A stretch of 12,757 bases of DNA from an uncultured Oscillibacter sp. GTDB taxonomy: Bacteria > Bacillota > Clostridia > Oscillospirales > Oscillospiraceae. The stretch lies in the NCBI RefSeq assembly GCF_910579365.1, contig NZ_CAJTUX010000073.1, positions 1-12,757 of the forward strand, in the 5' to 3' direction. Positions within the stretch are counted from its first letter, which is position 1; each line of letters begins with the position of its first letter. A program made the translations under genes and the position numbers. This document shows, piece by piece, positions 5,299 through 11,740 of this stretch. A model generated the notes under the pieces. The model did not search any database and was not told the DNA's origin. It saw only the letters and a list, made by a program, of their open reading frames with translations.

Positions 5299-5979
5299 AT
5301 GAAAAACCTGCTGTCGTTCCTTCTGGCTCTGGTCCTTTGCGTGGGGCTGGCGGTTCCGGCTTTGGCCGAAGAGGCGGAAGCGCCGGATACGCCGGCGTTT
5401 TCCGACGTGCCGGAGGGGCACTATGCCTATGAGGCGATTGCCTGGTGCGCCTCCCGGGGCGTTGCGGAGGGCTATGCCGACGGGACCTTCCGCCCCGGCG
5501 AGACGGTGAGCCGGGGGCAGTTTCTGCTGATGCTGGCCCAGGTCTTCTTCCCCGAGGAGACCGCCAGCGAGGAGGAGCGGCAGACGGCGGACCCCTGGTG
5601 CCGGAAGGAGGCCCTGGTCCTGGCCAAGGCGGGCGCTCTCCAGGGCCTGGGCTGGAAGGAGTCCGAGGTCTGGCCTCACAACGTATATAAAGAGCTGACC
5701 CGCTACGAGATGGCTCTGCTGGCGTACAACCTCATGGCGGCGAACTTCCGCTCGGTCAGCACCTCCAACCAAATTGCCGTCCAGGGGCAGATTGCGGATT
5801 GGGACCAGATTCCGGAGCGGTACGCCGTGGCCGTGGCCGGCGCTTTTGCCAGGGGCATTGTCACCGGCTATGCCGGGGGGACCTTCAGCGGCGGGGAAGC
5901 GGTGAACTACGCCCAGGCCTGCGTGGTGATTCACCGGCTGGTGGAGTTCCTGGGCATCGCCATGGCCCCGGCGGACTAA
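5299..5979 (+). CDS. Small secreted S-layer homology (SLH) repeat protein
   Basis: A 226-residue protein. It starts with a classical signal peptide: MKNLL, a hydrophobic core to about residue 20, and VPALA before EEAEA (predicted cleavage after Ala23). The first SLH repeat (about 34-82) has the typical FSDVPEGHYAYEAIAW, GYADGTFRPGETVSRGQF pattern. A degenerate second repeat spans about 97-147 (ALVLAKAGAL...LTRYEMALLAYNL), and a third 166-218 (YAVAVAGAFARGIVTGYAGGTFSGGEAVNYAQA). SLH triplets bind secondary cell-wall polymers, so the product should sit in the cell wall. There is no catalytic domain: the mature protein is only the anchor module, so its task is unclear. GGGAGG five bases before the ATG supports the start. 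It is monocistronic, between its own promoter and a strong terminator. Confidence 0.88.
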   Translation: MKNLLSFLLALVLCVGLAVPALAEEAEAPDTPAFSDVPEGHYAYEAIAWCASRGVAEGYADGTFRPGETVSRGQFLLMLAQVFFPEETASEEERQTADPWCRKEALVLAKAGALQGLGWKESEVWPHNVYKELTRYEMALLAYNLMAANFRSVSTSNQIAVQGQIADWDQIPERYAVAVAGAFARGIVTGYAGGTFSGGEAVNYAQACVVIHRLVEFLGIAMAPAD

Positions 5980-5997
5980 GCGCCGCAGATCGGAAAA

Positions 5998-6031
5998 AGC
6001 GCCCAGGCGGGTGGATACCCGCCTGGGCGCT
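5998..6031. terminator. Strong bidirectional terminator between SLH gene and ilvE
   Basis: AGCGCCCAGGCGGGT (5998-6012) pairs perfectly over 15 bp with its complement at 6017-6031 across a 4-base GGAT loop. On the plus strand it is followed by TTGGTTATT. On the minus strand it is followed by TTTTT (plus AAAAA at 5994-5998), a textbook terminator for ilvE, whose stop is 33 bases away. Confidence 0.88.
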
Positions 6032-6064
6032 TGGTTATTCCGCTGGTTTATTTTGCGGGGAGCC

Positions 6065-7141
6065 TCAGCCCTGGCAGACGGGGACAATCCAGCCCTTGGT
6101 GTCGGGAATCTTGCCCCACTGCATGCCGGTCATGGTGTCATAGAGCTTCTGGGTGACGGGGCCGATCTTTCCGTCGTTGATGAAGACCTTGTCGTCTTTC
6201 CAGTCCAGTTCCTTCACCGGGGAAACCACGGCGGCGGTGCCGGTCCCGAACACCTCCTCCAGCTTGCCCTCGTGGCCCGCCTTCATCACGTCCGCGATGG
6301 CCAGGGGGCCCTCCACAACCTCATAGCCCCAGTCCCGCAGCAGCTCGATGCAGCTCCGCCGGGTAACGCCGGGAAGCACGGTGCCCGTGCAGGCGGCGGT
6401 GTAAATTTTCCCGTCGATCTTGAACATGATGTTCATGCTGCCCACTTCCTCGACGTACTTCTTCTCCACGCCGTCCAGCCACAGCACCTGGGCGAAGCCC
6501 TTCTGCTCCGCCAGCTCGCCGGCCTTGATGGACGCGGCGTAGTTGCCGCCGCACTTGGTGAAGCCCGTCAGGCCCGGGGCGGCGCGGATATACTCGTCCT
6601 CTACATAAATGCGCACCGGGTCGATGCCCTCGGCATAGTACGCGCCGGAGGGGGCGCAGATGACGCAGAAGGTATAGTGCTTGCTGGCGTGGACGCCCAG
6701 GCCGATGTCGGTGGCAAAGACGAAGGGGCGGATGTACAGGGAGGTGCCGTCGGCGTGGGGCACCCAGTCCTTCTCCAGCTCCACCAGGGCCTTCACCGCC
6801 TGGATAAAGTCGTCCACGGGAACCTGGGGGATGCACATACGGTCGGAGGACTCCTGCATCCGCTGGGCGTTGCACTCCGGGCGGAAGAGCTGAATCTGAT
6901 TGTTCACGGAGCGGTAGGCCTTCATGCCCTCAAAGAGCTCCTGGGCGTAGTGAAAGACCACGGTGGCGGGGTCCATGGGGAGGGGGGCGTAGGGGACGAT
7001 GCGGGGGTCGTGCCAGCCCTGTCCGTCGGTGTAGTCCATCAGGAACATGTGGTCCGAAAAGATTTTGCCAAAGCCCAGCTTGCTCTCATCGGCAGGCTTG
7101 GCCTTGGGGGCGGCGTTCTTTGTGATTTTGATATCCAGCAT
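6065..7141 (-). CDS. ilvE: Branched-chain amino acid aminotransferase
   Basis: A 358-residue PLP enzyme of fold type IV that swaps the amino group between valine/leucine/isoleucine and 2-oxoglutarate. Family motifs include HDPRIVPYAPLPMDPA, HYAQELFEGMKAYR, RPF, the PLP lysine Lys196 in LTGFTKCGGNYAAS, and EEVGSMNIMF followed by TGTVLPGVTRRS. The length matches eukaryote/Bacillus-type BCATs. The ATG at 7141 is preferred over the GTG three codons upstream, because the only ribosome site (AGGAGAG) would be too close to the GTG. It has its own strong promoter and terminator, so it is transcribed separately from the VOR-type operon upstream. The two enzymes share 2-oxoacid intermediates, pointing to branched-chain catabolism to acyl-CoA/short branched fatty acids or the reverse reductive synthesis. 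Confidence 0.94.
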   Translation of the reverse strand: MLDIKITKNAAPKAKPADESKLGFGKIFSDHMFLMDYTDGQGWHDPRIVPYAPLPMDPATVVFHYAQELFEGMKAYRSVNNQIQLFRPECNAQRMQESSDRMCIPQVPVDDFIQAVKALVELEKDWVPHADGTSLYIRPFVFATDIGLGVHASKHYTFCVICAPSGAYYAEGIDPVRIYVEDEYIRAAPGLTGFTKCGGNYAASIKAGELAEQKGFAQVLWLDGVEKKYVEEVGSMNIMFKIDGKIYTAACTGTVLPGVTRRSCIELLRDWGYEVVEGPLAIADVMKAGHEGKLEEVFGTGTAAVVSPVKELDWKDDKVFINDGKIGPVTQKLYDTMTGMQWGKIPDTKGWIVPVCQG

Positions 7142-7168
7142 GGCGAACACTCTCCTGTTTTGTGTATT

Positions 7169-7183
7169 GGGGGCGCGGCCCCC
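7169..7183. repeat. GC-rich hairpin in the ilvE leader
   Basis: GGGGGC-GCG-GCCCCC, a 6-bp stem with a 3-base loop, lies in the untranslated leader of ilvE, about 28 bases before the start codon. A near-identical hairpin, GGGGGC-TCC-GCCCCC, occurs before cstA at 12379-12393. The role is unknown; it could affect message stability or be a short intergenic repeat. Confidence 0.4.
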
Positions 7184-7227
7184 CGCCGGGTATGGCAGAC
7201 GCCGGACCCGGTTTTGCGCTTTAAACG

Positions 7228-7256
7228 ATTATATGCTTGCCCGGGGGCAAAGTCAA
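7228..7256 (-). promoter_or_regulatory. Promoter of ilvE with a palindrome inside the spacer
   Basis: On the minus strand TTGACT (plus 7251-7256) and a perfect TATAAT (plus 7228-7233) are spaced by 17 bases, the best promoter in the window. The spacer contains TTGCCC-GG-GGGCAA (7237-7250), a 14-base inverted repeat filling the space between the two boxes, where a bound repressor would block polymerase. The predicted start is near 7221, leaving a leader of about 80 bases. Confidence 0.8.
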
Positions 7257-7304
7257 GCGGCAAAGGGAAAAACCATTCTCCGCTCCCCTTCCGGAGCCGG
7301 GAAA

Positions 7305-7331
7305 GGGGGAGGGGCCGGAGCCCTCTCCCCC
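7305..7331 (-). terminator. Terminator of the 2-oxoacid:ferredoxin oxidoreductase operon
   Basis: On the minus strand GGGGGAG, a bulged A, GGGC, loop TCCG, then GCCC and CTCCCCC form an 11-bp stem with one bulge, followed by TTTCCC. It begins 22 bases after the gamma-subunit stop. The T-run is short, so some read-through toward ilvE is possible. Confidence 0.55.
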
Positions 7332-7353
7332 TGAAACGCTTTAAAGACGCCTG

Positions 7354-7896
7354 TCAGGCGGGTTTTCCGCACTCCATGCCCCGGTTCAGAGCCTCCAGAT
7401 TCAGCGGAACCAGCTTGGCCTTCTTGCCGGTGAACATCCCGGCGATCATGCGCTCGATGGTCGCCCGCTTCAGCGCGCCGGTGGCGCCGATGTACGCCCC
7501 CAGCATGACCATATTGGCCACCTTGGCGTTGCCCAGCTCCGCCGCGATCTCGTCGCAGGGGACGTACACGGCCTTCACGTCGTCCCGGGCCACCTTGTCG
7601 GGGATGATGCTGCTGTTGACAAACACCGTGCCGCCGGGGGCGACGCGGCGCTCAAACTTGGCCAGAGCGGCCCGGTTCATGGCGATGACCTCGGTGGGCC
7701 GCTCCACCAGGGGGGCGCCAATGCGCTCGTCGCTGATGATGACCGTGCAGTTGGCGGTGCCGCCCCGCATCTCGGGGCCGTAAGAGGGAACCCAGGAGGC
7801 CTCCAGGTCTTCCTCCACGGCGGCCTCCACCAGGTTCTTGCCGATGGACATGACGCCCTGACCGCCGAAGCCGGACAGAATGACTTCCTTTTTCAT
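7354..7896 (-). CDS. 2-oxoacid:ferredoxin oxidoreductase, gamma subunit
   Basis: A 180-residue subunit of the POR/KOR/VOR family gamma type. The opening KKEVILSGFGGQGVMSIGKNLVEAA is the family signature, followed by WVPSYGPEMRGGTANCTVIIS, again characteristic. This subunit helps assemble the complex and shape the CoA site. It is last of the operon. Its ATG is one base after the TGA of the TPP subunit (TGAGATG), with GGAGG nine bases upstream inside the preceding gene, indicating translational coupling. The length is normal (about 180). Gamma subunits of 2-oxoglutarate and 2-oxoisovalerate enzymes are very alike, so substrate class rests on the alpha subunit and the neighbouring ilvE. Confidence 0.92.
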   Translation of the reverse strand: MKKEVILSGFGGQGVMSIGKNLVEAAVEEDLEASWVPSYGPEMRGGTANCTVIISDERIGAPLVERPTEVIAMNRAALAKFERRVAPGGTVFVNSSIIPDKVARDDVKAVYVPCDEIAAELGNAKVANMVMLGAYIGATGALKRATIERMIAGMFTGKKAKLVPLNLEALNRGMECGKPA

Positions 7897-7897
7897 C

Positions 7898-8641
7898 TCA
7901 CATCGCCTCCGTATCCTTGATGACCCCCAGGGGATAGTACGCCGCCATGTTCTCCATCAGCCACTGGTTGGCCTCTTCGATTTCCATGCCCCAGTTGGTG
8001 GGGCATGCCGCCAGAATCTCCACAAAGGTGAAGCCGTCCCCGGCCATCTGGCGCTGGAAGGCCTTGCGCAGGGCCTTCTTGGTCTTATTCAGATGAGGGA
8101 TGTCCGTGACGCAGACCCGCTCGGCATAGACGCAGCCGTCCAGGGTGGACAGCATCTCGGCCACCCGGATGGGCATGCCCGCCTGCTCCTTGGTGCGGCC
8201 CAGGGGGGCGGTGGTGGCCTTCTGACCGATGAGGGTGGTGGGGGCCATCTGGCCGCCGGTCATGCCGTAAATGGCGTTGTTGATAAAGATAGTGGTGAAC
8301 TTCTCCCCCCGCATGGCGGCGTGGACAATCTCCGCCGCGCCGATGGAGGCAAGGTCCCCGTCCCCCTGGTAGGTGAAAACCGGCTGGTCCGGATGGGTGC
8401 GCTTAACCGCGGTGGCCACCGCCGGGGCCCGGCCGTGGGCGGCCTCGATGGTGTCGAAGGAGAAGTAGTTCCCCGCGAAGACGGCGCAGCCCACCGGGCA
8501 GACGCCAATGGCGGTTCCCAGGGCGTCCATCTCCTCCAGCACCTCGCCGATGAGCTTATGTACGATGCCGTGGGCGCAGCCGGGACAGTAGTGAAGCTCC
8601 GTGTCCTGGAGGCCCTTGGTCTTCTGATAAATCGCCGTCAT
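7898..8641 (-). CDS. 2-oxoacid:ferredoxin oxidoreductase, thiamine pyrophosphate-binding subunit
   Basis: A 247-residue catalytic subunit that binds thiamine pyrophosphate and decarboxylates the 2-oxoacid. The TPP motif runs from GDGDLASIG (Gly93) to NN at 121-122 (FINNAIYGMTGGQ). YCPGCAHG (Cys19, Cys22) and GVCPVGC (Cys48, Cys52) are the cysteines that hold an Fe-S cluster in this family. The start is the ATG at 8641, not an upstream in-frame codon inside the alpha gene, because GGAGGT lies eight bases upstream within the last alpha codons. The junction with alpha is again TGAGATG, so the two are translated together. The length is right for the four-subunit type, without a fused gamma domain. 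Confidence 0.93.
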   Translation of the reverse strand: MTAIYQKTKGLQDTELHYCPGCAHGIVHKLIGEVLEEMDALGTAIGVCPVGCAVFAGNYFSFDTIEAAHGRAPAVATAVKRTHPDQPVFTYQGDGDLASIGAAEIVHAAMRGEKFTTIFINNAIYGMTGGQMAPTTLIGQKATTAPLGRTKEQAGMPIRVAEMLSTLDGCVYAERVCVTDIPHLNKTKKALRKAFQRQMAGDGFTFVEILAACPTNWGMEIEEANQWLMENMAAYYPLGVIKDTEAM

Positions 8642-8642
8642 C

Positions 8643-9710
8643 TCACTTGACCTCCTTCCAGGCTTCCAGCGCCGCCTTCTCAACTTCGGACACGCCGGGG
8701 ATTGCGCCGCCGCAGCGGCCGTGGAACCGCACGGGCTTCCGCTCCGCCACGGCGAGGTTCACGTCGTCCAGCATCTGCCCCAGGCTCATCTCCACGTCCA
8801 GGAAGACCTTTGTGGTCTCCAGCGAGGCGATTTCCCGCAGCCGGGCGTAGGGGAAGGGCCACAGGGTGACGGGGCGGAACACGCCGGCCTTGACGCCCTG
8901 CCTGCGCAGGTTCTCCGCCGCCGTCTGGGCCACACGGGAGGGGGTGCCGTAGGCCACGAAGACCACCTCGGCGTCCTCCAGCAGAATTTCCTCCCAGCGG
9001 CACTCGTTCTTCTCCATTTCCGCCGTCTTCTTCGCCAGCTCCAGGTTGTGGGCCTCGCAGGAGGGGGCGTCGATGAGCAGGGAGGTGATGAAGTTGCTGT
9101 GGTCCCGGTCTCCCCGGCCGCAGGCCGCCCAGGTCTTCTCCGGCAGCGGGCGGGGCGTGCGCTCCTTCCAGACGATGGGCTCCATCATCTGGCCAATGAG
9201 TCCGTCCGCCAGCAGGACCACGGGGTTGCGGTACTGGTCGGCGATGTCAAAGGCCTCCTGGGTCAGGTCCACCGCCTCCTGAATGTTGGCGGGGGCCAGG
9301 ACCACGGTGCGGTAATCCCCGTTGCCGCCGCCCCGGGTGGCCTGGTAATAATCCCCCTGAGCGGGCTGGATGGACCCCAGGCCCGGGCCGCCCCGCATGA
9401 CGTTGACCACCACGGCGGGCAGCTGGCAGGCGGCCATATAGCTGATGCCCTCCTGCTTCAAACTGACGCCGGGGGAGGAGGAGGAGGTCATGGCCCGCAC
9501 GCCGGAGGCCGCCGCGCCGTAGACCATGTTGACGGCGGCCAGCTCCGACTCCGCCTGGACGAAGACGCCGCCGCTCTGGGGCATATGGAGGGACATGTAC
9601 TCCGGAATTTCGTTCTGGGGGGTGATGGGATAGCCGAAGAAGCAGCGGCAGCCCGCCCGAATGGCGGCCTCAGCGATGGCCTCGCTGCCCTTCCAGATTT
9701 CTCGTTTCAT
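8643..9710 (-). CDS. vorB: 2-oxoacid:ferredoxin oxidoreductase, alpha subunit (VorB-like, 3-methyl-2-oxobutanoate type)
   Basis: A 355-residue subunit. The N-terminal pyrimidine-binding domain carries KGSEAIAEAAIRAGCRCFFGYPITPQNEIPEYM, with the conserved YPITP motif, then MTSSSSPGVSLKQEGISYMA and VMRGGPGLGSIQPAQGDYYQ. The C-terminal domain II has VFVAYGTPSRVAQTAAENLRRQG and FRPVTLWPFP. The sequence is closest in memory to clostridial proteins named 3-methyl-2-oxobutanoate dehydrogenase subunit VorB. The complex oxidises branched 2-oxoacids plus CoA to acyl-CoA, CO2 and reduced ferredoxin; a 2-oxoglutarate enzyme (KorA) is the alternative. The ATG at 9710 follows AAAGGAG by nine bases, and that site overlaps the ferredoxin stop codon, marking tight operon packing. 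Confidence 0.9.
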   Translation of the reverse strand: MKREIWKGSEAIAEAAIRAGCRCFFGYPITPQNEIPEYMSLHMPQSGGVFVQAESELAAVNMVYGAAASGVRAMTSSSSPGVSLKQEGISYMAACQLPAVVVNVMRGGPGLGSIQPAQGDYYQATRGGGNGDYRTVVLAPANIQEAVDLTQEAFDIADQYRNPVVLLADGLIGQMMEPIVWKERTPRPLPEKTWAACGRGDRDHSNFITSLLIDAPSCEAHNLELAKKTAEMEKNECRWEEILLEDAEVVFVAYGTPSRVAQTAAENLRRQGVKAGVFRPVTLWPFPYARLREIASLETTKVFLDVEMSLGQMLDDVNLAVAERKPVRFHGRCGGAIPGVSEVEKAALEAWKEVK

Positions 9711-9725
9711 GGGACGCGGCTCCTT

Positions 9726-9935
9726 TCAGTCTTTTTGAATGGTAATGATGGAATCCGGGCACATCTTCGCGCAGCTGGCGCAGCCGATGCAGGCGGCTTC
9801 CTCCGTACAGGACGCGGGGTGGTAGCCCTTCACGTTGGTGCCGCTCTCCAGGGTCAGGATGTGCTTGGGGCAGACGGCGACGCAGAGCCCGCAGCCCTTG
9901 CAGCGGTCCTGGCGGAAGGTGAGGTGAATGGCCAT
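9726..9935 (-). CDS. Two-cluster 4Fe-4S ferredoxin, delta subunit of the oxidoreductase
   Basis: A 69-residue protein with two CxxCxxCxxxCP motifs: Cys 12, 15, 18, 22 (RCKGCGLCVAVCP) and Cys 49, 52, 55, 59 (CIGCASCAKMCP), each binding a [4Fe-4S] cluster. An extra Cys43 lies between. This is the delta-type ferredoxin that passes electrons from the TPP site to soluble ferredoxin in four-subunit VOR/KOR enzymes. The start is ATG 9935: AAAGGAG is nine bases upstream, whereas the in-frame extension to 9974 has no site and runs into the preceding gene. The stop is 15 bases before the alpha gene. Confidence 0.93.
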   Translation of the reverse strand: MAIHLTFRQDRCKGCGLCVAVCPKHILTLESGTNVKGYHPASCTEEAACIGCASCAKMCPDSIITIQKD

Positions 9936-9964
9936 GGCGCAAAATCTCCTTTCCTCTCTTACTT

Positions 9965-10639
9965 TTATTCCCAAGGTTTTTTCATCCGAATCACAAGGGG
10001 GAACAGCGGCAGGTCCTCCAGCGCCTCCTGAAACCGGGCCTCCGCCGCGTGGCAGACCAGGGGGATGCCCGTCCTTCGGGAGACCTCCTCCGCCAGAACC
10101 GCGCCCTCCCGAACCTCCTGGGGCGTGGTCTCGCCACAGAGGTGGGTGTTGTTCACAAGGCCCGTGCAGGAAAGGCCCGTCACGGCCTCGATGGCCCGGA
10201 GGCAGACGATGCTGCTCTCCGCCCCGCGGACCTCGGGACGGTTGGCGTTGAGGATGTAGAGGAGCTGGTAATCCTCCCGGAGGATCCTGGCCCGGTAACG
10301 GGCCAGCACCCGGGCCCCGGCGGGGTCCCCGCCGATGTCCAGCACGCCCCGGACCGTCCGGTCCTCCAGCACGGAGAAGAGCTCCGCCGGAAGGGCGGGC
10401 ACGTCCGCGTCCGTGCAGGTCTGGGAGGTGGCGATGAGCCGCACCCCCGCCTCCTCCAGCAGGGGGCGGCGCTCCCGGCTGCGGAAGTAGGGGTTCACAA
10501 TGTCCAGGTCCGCCAGGGAGACCTGGGCCCCCTCCCCCGCCAGGGCCAGCGCCAGGTTCACGGCGAATTCGGTTTTTCCCGTGCCGTAGTGCCCGGCCAC
10601 CAGGGTCAGGCGGTGGGGAAAGCGCTCCAGAGCGGTCAA
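9965..10639 (-). CDS. P-loop ATPase of the MinD/ParA/CobQ class, first gene of the oxidoreductase operon
   Basis: A 224-residue protein with Walker A GHYGTGKT (16-23), a following LADLDIVNPYFRSRE segment (about 42-56) like the switch region of MinD/ParA-type SIMIBI ATPases, and a Walker B-like VLDIGGDPAGA near residue 100. There is no membrane helix, DNA-binding motif or Cys pair of the Mrp/NBP35 type. The start is TTG at 10639, supported by AAGGAGG seven bases upstream; no ATG lies before the P-loop. It is 29 bases from the ferredoxin gene and directly behind the operon promoter, so co-expressed with the oxidoreductase. Its function is not known to me. A role in assembling or maturing the complex is an inference from position only. 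Confidence 0.85.
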   Translation of the reverse strand: MTALERFPHRLTLVAGHYGTGKTEFAVNLALALAGEGAQVSLADLDIVNPYFRSRERRPLLEEAGVRLIATSQTCTDADVPALPAELFSVLEDRTVRGVLDIGGDPAGARVLARYRARILREDYQLLYILNANRPEVRGAESSIVCLRAIEAVTGLSCTGLVNNTHLCGETTPQEVREGAVLAEEVSRRTGIPLVCHAAEARFQEALEDLPLFPLVIRMKKPWE

Positions 10640-10692
10640 GGCGGCCCCTCCTTCCAGGAATTAGTAAATAAGTTGTCTATTTTGCCTCTACG

Positions 10693-10714
10693 TTGTATGA
10701 TGTCATTTTATACT
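10693..10714. promoter_or_regulatory. Imperfect inverted repeat over the -10 of the operon promoter, candidate GntR operator
   Basis: TTGTAT (10693-10698) and ATACTAA (from 10710) form an imperfect inverted repeat (GTAT...ATAC, 11-base centre). It covers the -10 (10705-10710) of the minus-strand promoter. TTGTA-type half-sites are common in GntR/FCD operators, and such a regulator is encoded divergently. A related TTGTAC-ACAA element lies at 11744-11753. Confidence 0.35.
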
Positions 10715-10733
10715 AATTCGCATCGTCTGTCAA
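10705..10733 (-). promoter_or_regulatory. Promoter of the ATPase-ferredoxin-oxidoreductase operon
   Basis: On the minus strand a perfect TTGACA (plus 10728-10733) and TAAAAT (plus 10705-10710) are spaced by 17 bases. The predicted start is near 10698, giving a leader of about 58 bases, AT-rich until the ribosome site. Confidence 0.8.
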
Positions 10734-10741
10734 GAGACTTC

Positions 10742-10770
10742 TTGTTTTTTCCAGCAAAAAGCGGTATAGT
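10742..10770 (+). promoter_or_regulatory. Promoter of the GntR-family regulator gene
   Basis: TTGTTT (10742-10747) and TATAGT (10765-10770) are spaced by 17 bases. Its -35 is only eight bases from the -35 of the divergent operon promoter, so the two probably compete or are co-regulated. The transcript would have a long GC-rich leader of about 150 bases (10777-10925), with small hairpins such as GCGGGA-TGT-TCCCGC but no riboswitch I recognise. Confidence 0.7.
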
Positions 10771-10925
10771 ACGGGTGTGGGCGGGCCAGCCGAACCCTGC
10801 CGGCGGGATGTTCCCGCTCCCCGGCGGTTCCCCGGGCCTTAGAGGCGGCCCCGTTTCCGGCACGGCAGACTTTTGACGGAACAAACCACGCCCGGCGTGT
10901 CCGCCGGAGGATGGAGGAATATGTT

Positions 10926-11606
10926 ATGGAAGGCAAACGCGCCAAGCTGTCGGAGCAGACGGCGGACCGCATGTACGAATGGATTGTGGAGGAGCGCCGC
11001 TACCCTCCCGGCAGCAAGCTGCCCAATGAAAACGAGCTCAGCGAGGCGGTGGGCGTCAGCCGCACCACCCTGCGGGAGGCCATCTCCTTTCTGGTGGCCC
11101 AGGGGGTGCTGGACATCCGCCGGGGCAAGGGCACCTTTGTGGCGGAAAAGCTCCCCACCCCCGGCATGGACCTGACGGCCCTGGCGGGCATCCGCTCCCG
11201 GGTCCGGGCCAAGGACCTTTTCGAAATGCGCCTGATCTTCGAGCCCGCCACCGTCGCCCTGGCCTGCCAGCGGGCCAGCGACGAGGAGCTGGAGCAGATC
11301 CGAAAGAAGGCGGACCGGGTGGCGCGCATCGCTGCCGAGGGGGGCAACTGGCCCCTGGCGGACCAGGAGTTTCACTGGGCCATCATCAAGGCGTCCCACA
11401 ACGAGTATATGCGCCGGCTCTATCCCATCATCAACAGCGCCGTGGACGAGATCATGCAGATCTCCCCCAGCCGCCAGCAGATGCAGGACCTCGCCCTGGG
11501 GGACAACCTCCTGATCCTGGACTTCCTGCTCAAGCGGGATGAGGCCGGGGCCCGGGACGCCATGAGCATTCACATGAAGCACCTCATCAACACCCTCCAG
11601 GAGTGA
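10926..11606 (+). CDS. GntR/FadR-subfamily (FCD domain) transcriptional regulator
   Basis: A 226-residue repressor-type protein. Residues 10-73 are the GntR winged helix (YPPGSKLPNENELSEAVGVSRTTLREAISFLVAQGVLDIRRGKGTFV). Residues 97-224 are an all-helical FCD ligand domain (DLFEMRLIFEPATVALA, LADQEFHWAIIKASHNEYM, IHMKHL). Of the usual FCD metal ligands, Asp146, His150 and His216 are present. The usual EH before the penultimate helix reads DN (193-194), so one ligand may be missing. FCD proteins sense small carboxylates. The ATG at 10926 is chosen because GGAGG (10913-10917) lies eight bases upstream; an earlier in-frame ATG at 10911 directly abuts another GGAGG and is too close. It is divergent from the 2-oxoacid oxidoreductase operon, its likely target. 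Confidence 0.9.
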   Translation: MEGKRAKLSEQTADRMYEWIVEERRYPPGSKLPNENELSEAVGVSRTTLREAISFLVAQGVLDIRRGKGTFVAEKLPTPGMDLTALAGIRSRVRAKDLFEMRLIFEPATVALACQRASDEELEQIRKKADRVARIAAEGGNWPLADQEFHWAIIKASHNEYMRRLYPIINSAVDEIMQISPSRQQMQDLALGDNLLILDFLLKRDEAGARDAMSIHMKHLINTLQE

Positions 11607-11638
11607 GGGGTGCAGTTTTTACAAAAATGCCGGCGTTA

Positions 11639-11668
11639 TTGACAAAAAGTGTCGTCGTTTTTTATATG
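11639..11668 (+). promoter_or_regulatory. Promoter-like element upstream of the unknown gene-cstA unit
   Basis: A perfect TTGACA (11639-11644) is followed 18 bases later by TATATG (11663-11668). CGTCG (11653-11657) and CGACG (11675-11679) flank the -10 as an inverted repeat. It may be a distal promoter of the downstream unit, with a leader of nearly 190 bases, or start a short untranslated RNA. No clear terminator precedes the downstream promoter at 11770. Confidence 0.4.
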
Positions 11669-11740
11669 ATTTACCGACGGTTTTCCAAAGGACTGCCGGT
11701 TCCTTTTGCCGAAACCTACAATTTTTTTGGCCGCATTCAC

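Noticed and set aside
6011..7783. A 590-codon plus-strand frame over ilvE and the gamma subunit gene
   Set aside because: It crosses two real minus-strand genes, a promoter and a terminator, has no ribosome site and shows the same mirror-frame composition.
8721..10031. A 436-codon plus-strand frame over the alpha subunit and ferredoxin genes
   Set aside because: It is antisense to unmistakable enzyme subunits, and the product has no recognisable domain.
10777..10925. Riboswitch in the GC-rich leader of the GntR gene
   Set aside because: Only small local hairpins are visible and no known riboswitch core could be matched; GC content alone makes such hairpins likely.
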